A program made the position numbers and the translations under genes. A stretch of 5,513 nt of DNA from Flavobacterium psychrophilum (GTDB lineage Bacteria > Bacteroidota > Bacteroidia > Flavobacteriales > Flavobacteriaceae). Of the stretch, positions 1-5,513 are shown piece by piece. Below the pieces are notes generated by a model, which did not search any database, was not told the origin of the DNA, and saw nothing but the letters and a program-made list of their open reading frames with translations. The DNA is taken from the NCBI GenBank assembly GCA_945878515.1, contig CAMCTL010000200.1, forward strand, positions 1-5,513, read 5' to 3'. Position 1 is the first letter of the stretch. Each line of letters starts with the position of its first letter.

Positions 1-641
1 TGGTTTGGAAATAATATTCAGGATTATCAACATCTTTAGAAGTAGTAAAACGTGCACCTTTTAAAAAATAGACCGAGTCATTTTCTTTTTTTGTGATTCT
101 AGCTTTTACCTTAAACTCACCTTGATCGGATCTTGAGTTCCAAATCAACGCTTTTTTTGATTTGAAATTGAATCGAATCGAATCTGGTTCAACAACGTTT
201 TCAGCTTGTTTGAAGTTTGGAAATTGAGATAGTTTTCCCACGGAATCTTTTATTCGTCCGGCTAGAGCTTCGTTTTTTTGATAGTTCAAAACAATAATTC
301 CAGCTTTCAATTCGGTATCTTGATAGTACAATTCAGCCTTATTGTACAAAGTAATTAGCTTTTTCTTTTGCTCAATTTTTACATAATCAGCAGCCTTGTA
401 TTTAATTTTTCCCTCAATAAGTGGTTTTTGCTTAATGCTGTCTTTTTTAATCGTATCGGTAATCGTTTTTGCAATTGTAGTCGATTTATTTTTACTTTCA
501 GGAGAAGATATTGTGCTGTTCTTTTGAGAATTTTTGGGAAGTGATTTCGTTTCTTTTGCTATATCCTGAGAATATATCTTGCAAGATCCTAATGTTAGGA
601 AAAATGATAATAAAACGATATAAAATAAGTTTGTATTCAAA
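1..641 (-). CDS. lptD: LptD/OstA-like LPS-assembly outer-membrane protein, N-terminal part (3' end outside window)
   Basis: This open frame of 213 complete codons runs off the left edge. From a TTG at 641 it gives a hydrophobic signal peptide (about residues 4-19), then a Ser/Thr/Lys/Asn-rich linker (about 28-72). From about residue 75 (IEGKIKYKAADYV) a beta-rich periplasmic OstA/LptA-like domain begins, with the segments KAELYYQDTELKAG and AGRIKDSVG. Bacteroidota LptD proteins have this domain ahead of a large C-terminal beta-barrel; the barrel is not in the window. The family inserts LPS into the outer leaflet of the outer membrane. There is no ATG or GTG start. TTG 641 fits the signal peptide and lies about 46 bases downstream of a promoter-like TAAGTTTG; the only other in-frame TTG, at 712, lies upstream of that element. 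Cleavage may follow Ser-Gln (IYSQ|D); LGSC at 17-20 is a weak lipobox alternative. The family call rests on remembered sequence resemblance. Confidence 0.8.
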
Positions 642-678
642 GGTTTTAATGCTATTTTTGTAAAATATGGCTTGTTTT

Positions 679-708
679 TTGATATTTCAAACTTAATAAT
701 AAATTTTG
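679..708 (+). promoter_or_regulatory. Weak candidate promoter for the amidase operon
   Basis: TTG at 679-681 is followed after 18 bp by TAAATTTTG (700-708), which is the Bacteroidota -7 motif TAnnTTTG with one extra base in the spacer. Transcription would start near 715, about 55 bases before the amidase ATG. It overlaps the minus-strand candidate for lptD, so the two divergent promoters would compete or be co-regulated. The match is imperfect in a very AT-rich region. Confidence 0.3.
688..695 (-). promoter_or_regulatory. Candidate -7 promoter element for the lptD-like gene
   Basis: The minus strand reads TAAGTTTG here, a perfect match to the Bacteroidota -7 consensus TAnnTTTG. Possible -33 TTG partners on the same strand lie at 722-720 (24-bp spacing) and 712-710 (14-bp spacing); both are outside the usual range of roughly 17-23 bp, so the -33 half is poor. 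A transcript starting just downstream would have a leader of about 40 bases before TTG 641 and would exclude TTG 712 as a start. Confidence 0.45.
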
Positions 709-771
709 CCAAAAATAATCAAATAATACATTTATAGCCTAAGTGTTTTAATTAAATTAACTTTTAGATTT

Positions 772-1908
772 ATGTATATTTTAAATAAAATCAAACTCCT
801 ATTTATCTTACTCTTTACTTTTGGTGCAGTTTGTACTTATAGTCAATCCAGTATTTTCAGAGTCGCATTAGATGCTGGTCACGGAGATAAAGATTTTGGT
901 GCGGTTTATAGTGGTCGTGTGGAGAAAAACATCAATTTGTCTTTGGTACTAAAAGTTGGAAAGCTATTGGAACAAAACCCTAAAATTGATGTAATTTATA
1001 CCCGAAAAACAGATGTTTTTATAGATTTAATTGAAAGAGCCAATATTGCGAATCGTGCCGATGCTAATATTTTTGTTTCAATACATTGTAATGCCAACAA
1101 GAACACTTCAGCATCTGGAACCGAAACCTACGTTATGGGTATGAGTAAAATTGCTTCAAATCTTGCTGCTGCACAAAAGGAAAACTCTGTAATTACTTTA
1201 GAGAAAGATTATAAAGAAAAATATGAAGGTTTCGATCCAAATTCGCCAGAAACTATGATTGGCATGACTTTGATGCAAGAAGAATACTTGGAATATAGTA
1301 TTTCTTTGGCTGGAAAAATTGAAGATCGATTTGCCGATTTGGGTAGAGTAGTAAGGCACGGTGGCGTAAAACAAGCGCCATTTATGGTATTACATAAAGC
1401 ATATATGCCGCGAGTTTTAATCGAAACAGGTTTTATTTCGAATCCTGAAGAAGGAGAATTTTTGAACTCCGAAGCAGGCCAAAATGACATTGCTCAGGCC
1501 ATTGCAGATGCTATTGTCAGTTATAAAAGAGAATACTTTAGTGCAGATACTGGCGATGATGTGAAGGAGAGAACGATAAAGAAACCAATTGAAAAACAAG
1601 TTAAAGATACTGCATTAACAATTGAAAAGAAGCCCGAAGTTAGTAAAGAAACGGCTGCACTGATTTTTAAAGTTCAATTATCAGCAAGTGTAAAGAAAGT
1701 ACCTTTGACTTCTAGTAACTTTAAAGGTCTGAAAAACATCACCATGATATCTGATGGGAAATATTATAAATATATGTATGGAGAAGTTTCAACTTATGAA
1801 GAAGCAAAAGAATTATTGCAAGAAGCAAAATCCAAAGGATATAATTCAGCCTATCTAATTGCTTTTAAAAGCGGCGAAATGATTAGCGTACAAGACGCAA
1901 TCAAATAA
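772..1908 (+). CDS. N-acetylmuramoyl-L-alanine amidase (Amidase_3) with C-terminal SPOR-like domain
   Basis: A zinc amidase that cleaves the bond between MurNAc and L-alanine in peptidoglycan, acting in the periplasm, typically in daughter-cell separation. A signal peptide covers about residues 1-25 (cleavage near YSQ|S). The Amidase_3 domain spans about 29-252 and shows all expected metal and catalytic residues: H37 in DAGHG, E51 in EKNINL, H105 in VSIHCNA and E218 in ETGFISNPEE. Residues about 135-185 form an insert, with KYEGFDPNSPE, in the place where AmiB/AmiC-type enzymes carry an autoinhibitory helix released by EnvC-like activators; regulation of that kind is inferred. A charged linker (about 255-296) leads to a SPOR-like domain (about 298-378, starting FKVQLSAS), a fold that usually binds denuded septal glycan. 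The ATG at 772 places the signal peptide correctly. It precedes the mlaD-like gene by 55 bp, probably in one operon. Confidence 0.93.
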   Translation: MYILNKIKLLFILLFTFGAVCTYSQSSIFRVALDAGHGDKDFGAVYSGRVEKNINLSLVLKVGKLLEQNPKIDVIYTRKTDVFIDLIERANIANRADANIFVSIHCNANKNTSASGTETYVMGMSKIASNLAAAQKENSVITLEKDYKEKYEGFDPNSPETMIGMTLMQEEYLEYSISLAGKIEDRFADLGRVVRHGGVKQAPFMVLHKAYMPRVLIETGFISNPEEGEFLNSEAGQNDIAQAIADAIVSYKREYFSADTGDDVKERTIKKPIEKQVKDTALTIEKKPEVSKETAALIFKVQLSASVKKVPLTSSNFKGLKNITMISDGKYYKYMYGEVSTYEEAKELLQEAKSKGYNSAYLIAFKSGEMISVQDAIK

Positions 1909-1939
1909 TTTATTTACTTCAAGTTTGATTTATTTATAT

Positions 1940-1947
1940 TAAATTTG
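1940..1947 (+). promoter_or_regulatory. Possible internal -7 promoter element before the mlaD-like gene
   Basis: TAAATTTG matches the Bacteroidota -7 consensus TAnnTTTG exactly, in the 55-bp gap between the amidase and the mlaD-like gene. The nearest TTG upstream (1925-1927) is only 12 bp away, too close for a standard -33 element. If active, it would give a leader of only about 10 bases before TTG 1964. Such a motif can occur by chance in AT-rich DNA. Confidence 0.25.
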
Positions 1948-1963
1948 ACCAAAATTATATATT

Positions 1964-2920
1964 TTGAAATTAACAAGAGAAATTAAAACCGCCATACTTG
2001 TCATCTCGACAATACTATTATTTATTTGGGGATATAGTTTTCTAAAAGGACGAGATCTTTTAGAGAAATACCGAACATTTTATGTACACTATGACAACGT
2101 AGAAGGTTTATCGCCTTCGGCTTCTGTTACCATCAATGGATTGATTGTTGGAAAAGTGACTAAAATTTCTTTAGACAAAAACACAGGAAAACTTATTGTT
2201 CAGTTACAACTTAAAACAGATTATCCTATTTCAAAAACCAGTACGGCGATGATTTACAAACCTGGTTTTATTGAAGGAAAACAAATTGCAATTTATCCGA
2301 ACCTAGCCGATAAATCAGAAAGTGCCGAAGGACAAATTTTAGTCGGAACCTCCGAATTAGATTTAACAGAATCCTTAAAAAAACAATTGGTACCGCTTCA
2401 AGCTAAGTTCGAGAAAGTAATGCTTAATGCAGATAACTTAATTACTGGAATAAATAATGTTTTAGACAATCAGGGGCAACAAGATTTGAAAAAAAGTTTA
2501 GCTGAATTGAGCCAAACTATGGAACAATTTCACAAAGCATCTTCAAGTATCAACATCATTCTAGACGAGAATAAAGGACAGATAAAAGGAGTTGTAACAA
2601 ATTTGAATAAAGTTTCCAATAATTTTTCTAAAATATCGGATTCTTTGAACAAAGCCGATTTAGGGAAAACAGTTGTCAACCTTCAAAAAACTTTGGAAAA
2701 AGTAGATAAAATGATGGTAAATCTTCAAGATGGCAAAGGAACGATGGGCAAGCTAATCACGGATGAGGCCTTGTATAATAATTTAGAAAAAACCTCAAAA
2801 GAATTAGAATTATTATTAGAAGATGTAAGACTAAACCCAACACGATATGTTAATGTATCCGTTTTTGGGAAGAAAAATAAGCCTTACGTTACACCAATTA
2901 AAGATACGATTTCAAAATAA
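1964..2920 (+). CDS. mlaD: MlaD-like MCE-domain phospholipid transport protein (TTG start)
   Basis: An inner-membrane-anchored MCE protein that would bind phospholipid in the periplasm as part of an Mla-type ABC system moving lipid between the two membranes. The N-terminus MKLTREIKTA and a single membrane helix (about residues 9-27) precede the MCE domain (about 36-115), which shows the hallmark pattern NVEGLSPSASVTINGLIVGKV-like at 45-65 with its conserved glycines. A long helical region follows (about 135-290), including GKGTMGKLITDEALYNNL, and the protein ends with NPTRYVNVSVFGKK. The length of 318 residues is normal for Bacteroidota members, which exceed the roughly 180-residue E. coli MlaD. 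The start is TTG: the frame opens at 1949 after TGA 1946-1948, and there is no ATG or GTG before the conserved N-terminus. The permease (MlaE) and ATPase (MlaF) are not in this window. The next gene follows after 12 bp. Confidence 0.92.
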   Translation: MKLTREIKTAILVISTILLFIWGYSFLKGRDLLEKYRTFYVHYDNVEGLSPSASVTINGLIVGKVTKISLDKNTGKLIVQLQLKTDYPISKTSTAMIYKPGFIEGKQIAIYPNLADKSESAEGQILVGTSELDLTESLKKQLVPLQAKFEKVMLNADNLITGINNVLDNQGQQDLKKSLAELSQTMEQFHKASSSINIILDENKGQIKGVVTNLNKVSNNFSKISDSLNKADLGKTVVNLQKTLEKVDKMMVNLQDGKGTMGKLITDEALYNNLEKTSKELELLLEDVRLNPTRYVNVSVFGKKNKPYVTPIKDTISK

Positions 2921-2932
2921 ATACTAGCAATT

Positions 2933-4264
2933 ATGGAATATTTAGATTCTATTTTATTTGCAATTTTACTAATTATCGGATTTGGTTGTTTTTTTACTAA
3001 CATAAAAAAAATAACCAGAAACATTAATCTCGGTACAGCCATAAATCGCAGCGACAATCCAAAAGAGCGATGGAAAAACATGGCAATTATCGCTCTTGGA
3101 CAATCCAAAATGGTAAAAAAACCAATTGCAGGATTGCTGCACGTTATAGTTTATGTAGGGTTTGTAATCATCAATATCGAATTACTGGAAATTATTATAG
3201 ACGGATTATTTGGAACGCATAGAATTTTTGCTCCAATGGGAACGTTCTATAATGTCCTAATAGCTTCATTCGAAATATTAGCGGTATTAGTTTTAGTTGC
3301 CGTATTTGCTTTTTGGACAAGAAGGAATATAATCAAGTTAAAGCGTTTTGCCAGCAAAGATTTAACAGGTTATCCGAAAAAAGATGCCAATTATATCCTC
3401 TATTTCGAAGTCGTTTTGATGACATTATTTCTATTGATGAACGCTTCCGATTTACATTTGCAAAACATTCCTGGAGGTTTTTCACATTTTATCAAAGCCG
3501 GTTCTTTTCCAATAAGTCAATTTATTGAGCCATTATTTAATGGTGTTTCCAACGAATTGGTCATGCTTCTCAACGAATTGTTTTGGTGGTTGCACATTAT
3601 TGGGATCTTGATATTTATGAATTATTTGTATTATTCAAAACACCTTCATATTCTGTTGGCTTTCCCAAACACTTATTTTGCAGATTTGAATGCAAAGGGA
3701 CAACTCAGTAATTTAGAATCTGTTACCAATGAAGTAAAATTAATGATGGATCCCAACGCCGATCCTTATGCCACACCAGTTGTTGACGAAAATGCGGCAC
3801 CGAGCAAGTTTGGAGCTAGTGATATTCAGGATTTGAATTGGGTACAATTATTGAATGCTTACACCTGTACCGAATGTGGTCGTTGTACCTCAGCTTGTCC
3901 TGCCAATTTAACTGGTAAAAAATTATCGCCTCGTAAAATTATGATGGATACGAGAGATAGGATAGAGGAAGTTGGCAAAAATATCGATGCCAATAAAGGA
4001 ATTTTCATTCCTGACAACAAATCATTATTAAACGATTATATCACACCCGAAGAATTATGGGCTTGTACATCTTGCAATGCATGTGTCGAAGAATGTCCCG
4101 TAAACATTAGTCCACTTTCGATTATTGTCGATTTACGACGTTATTTGGTAATGGAACAAAGTGCTGCGCCAACTTCATTGAATGCCATGATGACCAATAT
4201 AGAAAACAATGGAGCGCCATGGCAATACAACCAGCAAGATAGATTGAATTGGAAAAATGAATAG
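2933..4264 (+). CDS. Membrane cytochrome-b-like / 2x[4Fe-4S] electron-transfer protein (HdrC/GlpC-FadF type)
   Basis: A quinone-linked electron-transfer subunit. About five membrane helices occupy residues 5-22, 66-92, 102-128, 153-172 and 207-233, resembling the NarI-like domain that binds b hemes. Candidate heme ligands are H70 (LLHVIVY), H175, H221 (WWLHIIG), H237 and H239. A cytosolic ferredoxin-like part carries two 4Fe-4S motifs: C312-C315-C318-C322P (CTECGRCTSACP) and C378-C381-C384-C388P (CTSCNACVEECP). HdrC, GlpC and the N-terminal half of FadF/EMO proteins share this arrangement, with electrons moving between a CCG-domain partner and menaquinone. The partner is probably the next gene, 164 bp downstream. 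The ATG at 2933 follows the mlaD-like stop by 12 bp, so the two are probably cotranscribed despite unrelated roles. Family-level function is well supported; the substrate is unknown. Confidence 0.88.
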   Translation: MEYLDSILFAILLIIGFGCFFTNIKKITRNINLGTAINRSDNPKERWKNMAIIALGQSKMVKKPIAGLLHVIVYVGFVIINIELLEIIIDGLFGTHRIFAPMGTFYNVLIASFEILAVLVLVAVFAFWTRRNIIKLKRFASKDLTGYPKKDANYILYFEVVLMTLFLLMNASDLHLQNIPGGFSHFIKAGSFPISQFIEPLFNGVSNELVMLLNELFWWLHIIGILIFMNYLYYSKHLHILLAFPNTYFADLNAKGQLSNLESVTNEVKLMMDPNADPYATPVVDENAAPSKFGASDIQDLNWVQLLNAYTCTECGRCTSACPANLTGKKLSPRKIMMDTRDRIEEVGKNIDANKGIFIPDNKSLLNDYITPEELWACTSCNACVEECPVNISPLSIIVDLRRYLVMEQSAAPTSLNAMMTNIENNGAPWQYNQQDRLNWKNE

Positions 4265-4364
4265 AAGAATTTGTTGCCATGGGTATAAAACCTTTGCAGT
4301 TCAAAATAAAAAAGAGCACCACTTTCATCCATCATACAAAAAAAATGAATAAATAATTCAAAAC

Positions 4365-4406
4365 GGTTTAAGATTTCAGTTTTTCAAAACTTTAAACACT
4401 TAAACC
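4365..4406. repeat. Inverted repeat in the gap between the two Fe-S genes
   Basis: GGTTTAAG (4365-4372) is an exact inverted repeat of CTTAAACC (4399-4406), enclosing 26 bases. Nested inside is AGTTT (4378-4382) pairing with AAACT (4387-4391) around a 4-base loop. An RNA hairpin with an internal loop could form in the leader of the CCG-protein gene. No T-run follows, so it does not look like an intrinsic terminator. The right arm lies within the 8-bp tandem array, so the pairing may be a by-product of that repeat. Confidence 0.4.
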
Positions 4407-4422
4407 TTTAAACATTTAAACT
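4391..4422 (+). repeat. Four-copy 8-bp tandem repeat, unit YTTAAACN
   Basis: Four consecutive units start at 4391, 4399, 4407 and 4415: TTTAAACA, CTTAAACC, TTTAAACA and TTTAAACT. The period is exactly 8 bp, and only the first and last positions vary. The array ends 6 bases before the ATG at 4429. The rest of the 164-bp gap (4265-4390) is AT-rich, with no clear promoter or convincing gene. No Shine-Dalgarno sequence is visible, so the repeat takes the place of a ribosome-binding region. Confidence 0.85.
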
Positions 4423-4428
4423 TTTTAT

Positions 4429-5220
4429 ATGTCAGAAGTTTTAATAGTACCAACAATGGCTGAAATGCTGTCCCAAGGCAAACAACCTGAAGTTTTATTT
4501 TGGGTGGGTTGTGCAGGAAGTTTTGATGATAGAGCCAAAAAAATCACAAAGGCATTTGTTAGAATTTTGAATCGTGCTAACGTTTCCTTTGCTGTTCTGG
4601 GAACTGAAGAAAGTTGTTCAGGCGATCCTGCAAAAAGAGCTGGAAACGAATTTTTATTTCAAATGCAAGCAATGACGAATATTGAGGTTTTGAATGCGTA
4701 TGAAGCAAAAAAAATCGTGACCGCTTGTCCGCATTGTTTTAATACGATAAAAAACGAATACCCTGAATTAGGCGGAAAATATGAAGTTTTGCATCACACA
4801 GAGTTTTTAAAATCCTTGCTCGACGATGGAAGATTAACCATCGAAGGCGGACAATTCAAAGGAAAAAGAATCACATTTCACGATCCTTGTTATTTAGGTA
4901 GAGCCAACAATGTTTATGAAGCTCCAAGAGATTTAATCCAGAAATTAGATGTCGAACTAGTCGAAATGAAACGTTCTCGTGCAAACGGATTGTGCTGTGG
5001 AGCAGGCGGAGCGCAAATGTTTAAAGATGCAGAACCCGGCAACAAAGAAATAAACATCGAAAGAACCGAAGATGCTCTTGAAACCAAACCCGACATTATT
5101 GCCGCAGGGTGCCCTTTTTGCAATACCATGATGACCGACGGAATCAAAAACAAAGAGAAAGAAGGTCAAGTAAAAATAATGGATATTGCTGAATTAATTG
5201 CAAATGCTCAGGATTTATAA
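4429..5220 (+). CDS. CCG-domain (Fe-S)-binding oxidoreductase subunit (HdrB / FadF C-terminal type)
   Basis: A soluble protein with two cysteine-rich CCG domains, the kind that holds unusual iron-sulfur centres in HdrB, GlpC, LutA and FadF/EMO proteins. Repeat one has C28 (GCAG), C63 in ESCSGDPAKRAGNEFLFQ, and C100-x2-C103 (CPHC). Repeat two has C154 (HDPCYLGRANNVYEAPR), C189-C190-G191 (CCGAGGAQMF) and C228-x2-C231 (CPFC). Repeat two is canonical; in repeat one the second cysteine of the CCG triplet is serine (CSG). From memory, C[ST]GDPARRxGNE sequences are typical of FadF-like members, so this is probably lineage-specific rather than damage. At 263 residues it is a complete two-repeat unit without membrane or ferredoxin parts, which the preceding gene supplies. 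The ATG at 4429 is preceded by the 8-bp tandem array. Likely role: electron exchange with a flavoprotein donor and the upstream membrane subunit; the donor is inferred. Confidence 0.9.
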   Translation: MSEVLIVPTMAEMLSQGKQPEVLFWVGCAGSFDDRAKKITKAFVRILNRANVSFAVLGTEESCSGDPAKRAGNEFLFQMQAMTNIEVLNAYEAKKIVTACPHCFNTIKNEYPELGGKYEVLHHTEFLKSLLDDGRLTIEGGQFKGKRITFHDPCYLGRANNVYEAPRDLIQKLDVELVEMKRSRANGLCCGAGGAQMFKDAEPGNKEINIERTEDALETKPDIIAAGCPFCNTMMTDGIKNKEKEGQVKIMDIAELIANAQDL

Positions 5221-5231
5221 ATTAAATACCT

Positions 5232-5273
5232 GTAATCTTAAATCTAAAATCTGCAATCTAAAATCTACAATCA
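5232..5273 (+). repeat. Six-copy 7-bp tandem repeat, unit NNAATCT
   Basis: Six consecutive 7-bp units run to 1 base before the ATG at 5275: GTAATCT, TAAATCT, AAAATCT, GCAATCT, AAAATCT and ACAATCA. The core AATC is constant and the first two positions vary. It fills almost the whole 54-bp gap between the CCG-protein gene and the next gene. There is no Shine-Dalgarno sequence and no TAnnTTTG motif in the gap, so the downstream gene is probably read through from upstream. Confidence 0.88.
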
Positions 5274-5274
5274 A

Positions 5275-5513
5275 ATGCTTATACCTTTCGAAAATTTACC
5301 TCTAGAATCCAAAATATGGATTTACCAATCCAACAGAAAATTTTCGGATATAGAATTTTCCGAAATAGAAGCTGACCTAATTTCATTCCTTGAAAAATGG
5401 GAAGCACACAGCGTTGGTCTGGAATGTTCTTATCAATTGAAATACAACCGATTCATAATTATTGCAGTAAATCAGGAAGTGCAAGCTGCAACAGGCTGTT
5501 CAATTGATAAATC
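5275..5513 (+). CDS. Small conserved Flavobacteriaceae protein, often labelled 'ABC transporter ATPase' (5' part)
   Basis: The frame is open from ATG 5275 to the right edge (79 complete codons) and continues outside. The protein is soluble-looking, with no signal peptide or membrane helix. Recognisable segments are ESKIWIYQSNRKFSDIE (about 11-27), FLEKWEAHSVGLECSY (38-53), KYNRFIIIAV (56-65) and TGCSIDK (73-79). I recall these from a widespread Bacteroidota family of about 150-160 residues that databases often call 'ABC transporter ATPase'. No Walker A (GxxxxGK[ST]) or ABC signature is visible, so that name is not supported by the part seen. The biochemical function is unknown. It follows the CCG-protein gene by 54 bp, filled by a 7-bp tandem array, and is likely in the same transcript. 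Confidence 0.8.
   Translation, partial: MLIPFENLPLESKIWIYQSNRKFSDIEFSEIEADLISFLEKWEAHSVGLECSYQLKYNRFIIIAVNQEVQAATGCSIDK

Noticed and set aside
1209..1599. Minus-strand frames of 60 and 93 codons within the amidase gene
   Set aside because: They lie opposite a gene with complete catalytic motifs and have no family resemblance, so they are antisense shadows.
3313..3528. Plus-strand 71-codon frame inside the membrane Fe-S gene
   Set aside because: It is an out-of-phase frame within a gene that has clear membrane helices and downstream cluster motifs.
4257..4352. 31-codon frame starting inside the end of the first Fe-S gene (begins MNRRICCHGYK)
   Set aside because: It overlaps the upstream stop by 8 bases, has an unlikely composition (Cys/His/Lys in AT-rich DNA), shows no recognisable family and ends in an A-run. 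It is probably chance.
4279..4356. 25-codon frame starting MGIKPLQFK in the same gap
   Set aside because: It is very short, overlaps the other small frame in a different phase and has no supporting signal; at most it is a remnant.
4265..4428. Possible pseudogene or gene remnant in the 164-bp gap
   Set aside because: Both flanking proteins have complete domains, and no frame in the gap continues either of them, so there is no evidence for a broken gene.
4914..5169. Minus-strand frames of 70 and 79 codons within the CCG-protein gene
   Set aside because: They lie opposite the conserved CCG and CPFC motifs and are antisense shadows.
5232..5273. Possible CRISPR array
   Set aside because: The units are only 7 bp with no spacers, so it is a simple short tandem repeat.

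Overview
The window is AT-rich, has TTG starts without Shine-Dalgarno sequences and carries Bacteroidota-type promoter motifs (TAnnTTTG). Its proteins resemble those of Flavobacteriaceae, so it most likely comes from a Flavobacterium or close relative. It looks like chromosomal core sequence: I see no mobile element, CRISPR array, phage gene, tRNA or rRNA, and no unknown defence or novel system.

Layout. The 5' end of a divergent lptD-like gene (outer-membrane LPS assembly) occupies 1-641 on the minus strand and runs off the left edge. After a 130-bp divergent intergenic region, everything reads on the plus strand: an N-acetylmuramoyl-L-alanine amidase with a SPOR-like tail (772-1908), an MlaD/MCE-family lipid-binding protein with a TTG start (1964-2920), a membrane cytochrome-b-like protein with two 4Fe-4S motifs (2933-4264), a soluble CCG-domain iron-sulfur protein (4429-5220), and the start of a small conserved protein often mislabelled 'ABC transporter ATPase' (5275 to the right edge).

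Function. The left half is about the cell envelope: LPS delivery to the outer membrane, peptidoglycan cleavage, and phospholipid traffic between the membranes. The right half is an electron-transfer pair. Together the two proteins have the same domain set as one-piece FadF/EMO-type iron-sulfur oxidoreductases (NarI-like membrane domain, two 4Fe-4S motifs, two CCG domains). A role in passing electrons from fatty-acid oxidation (via ETF) to menaquinone is a reasonable inference but is not shown by the sequence.

The least explained structure lies in the short intergenic regions. A four-copy 8-bp tandem array ends 6 bp before the CCG-protein gene, and a six-copy 7-bp array ends 1 bp before the last gene. 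The two arrays have different units but the same position relative to the start codon.
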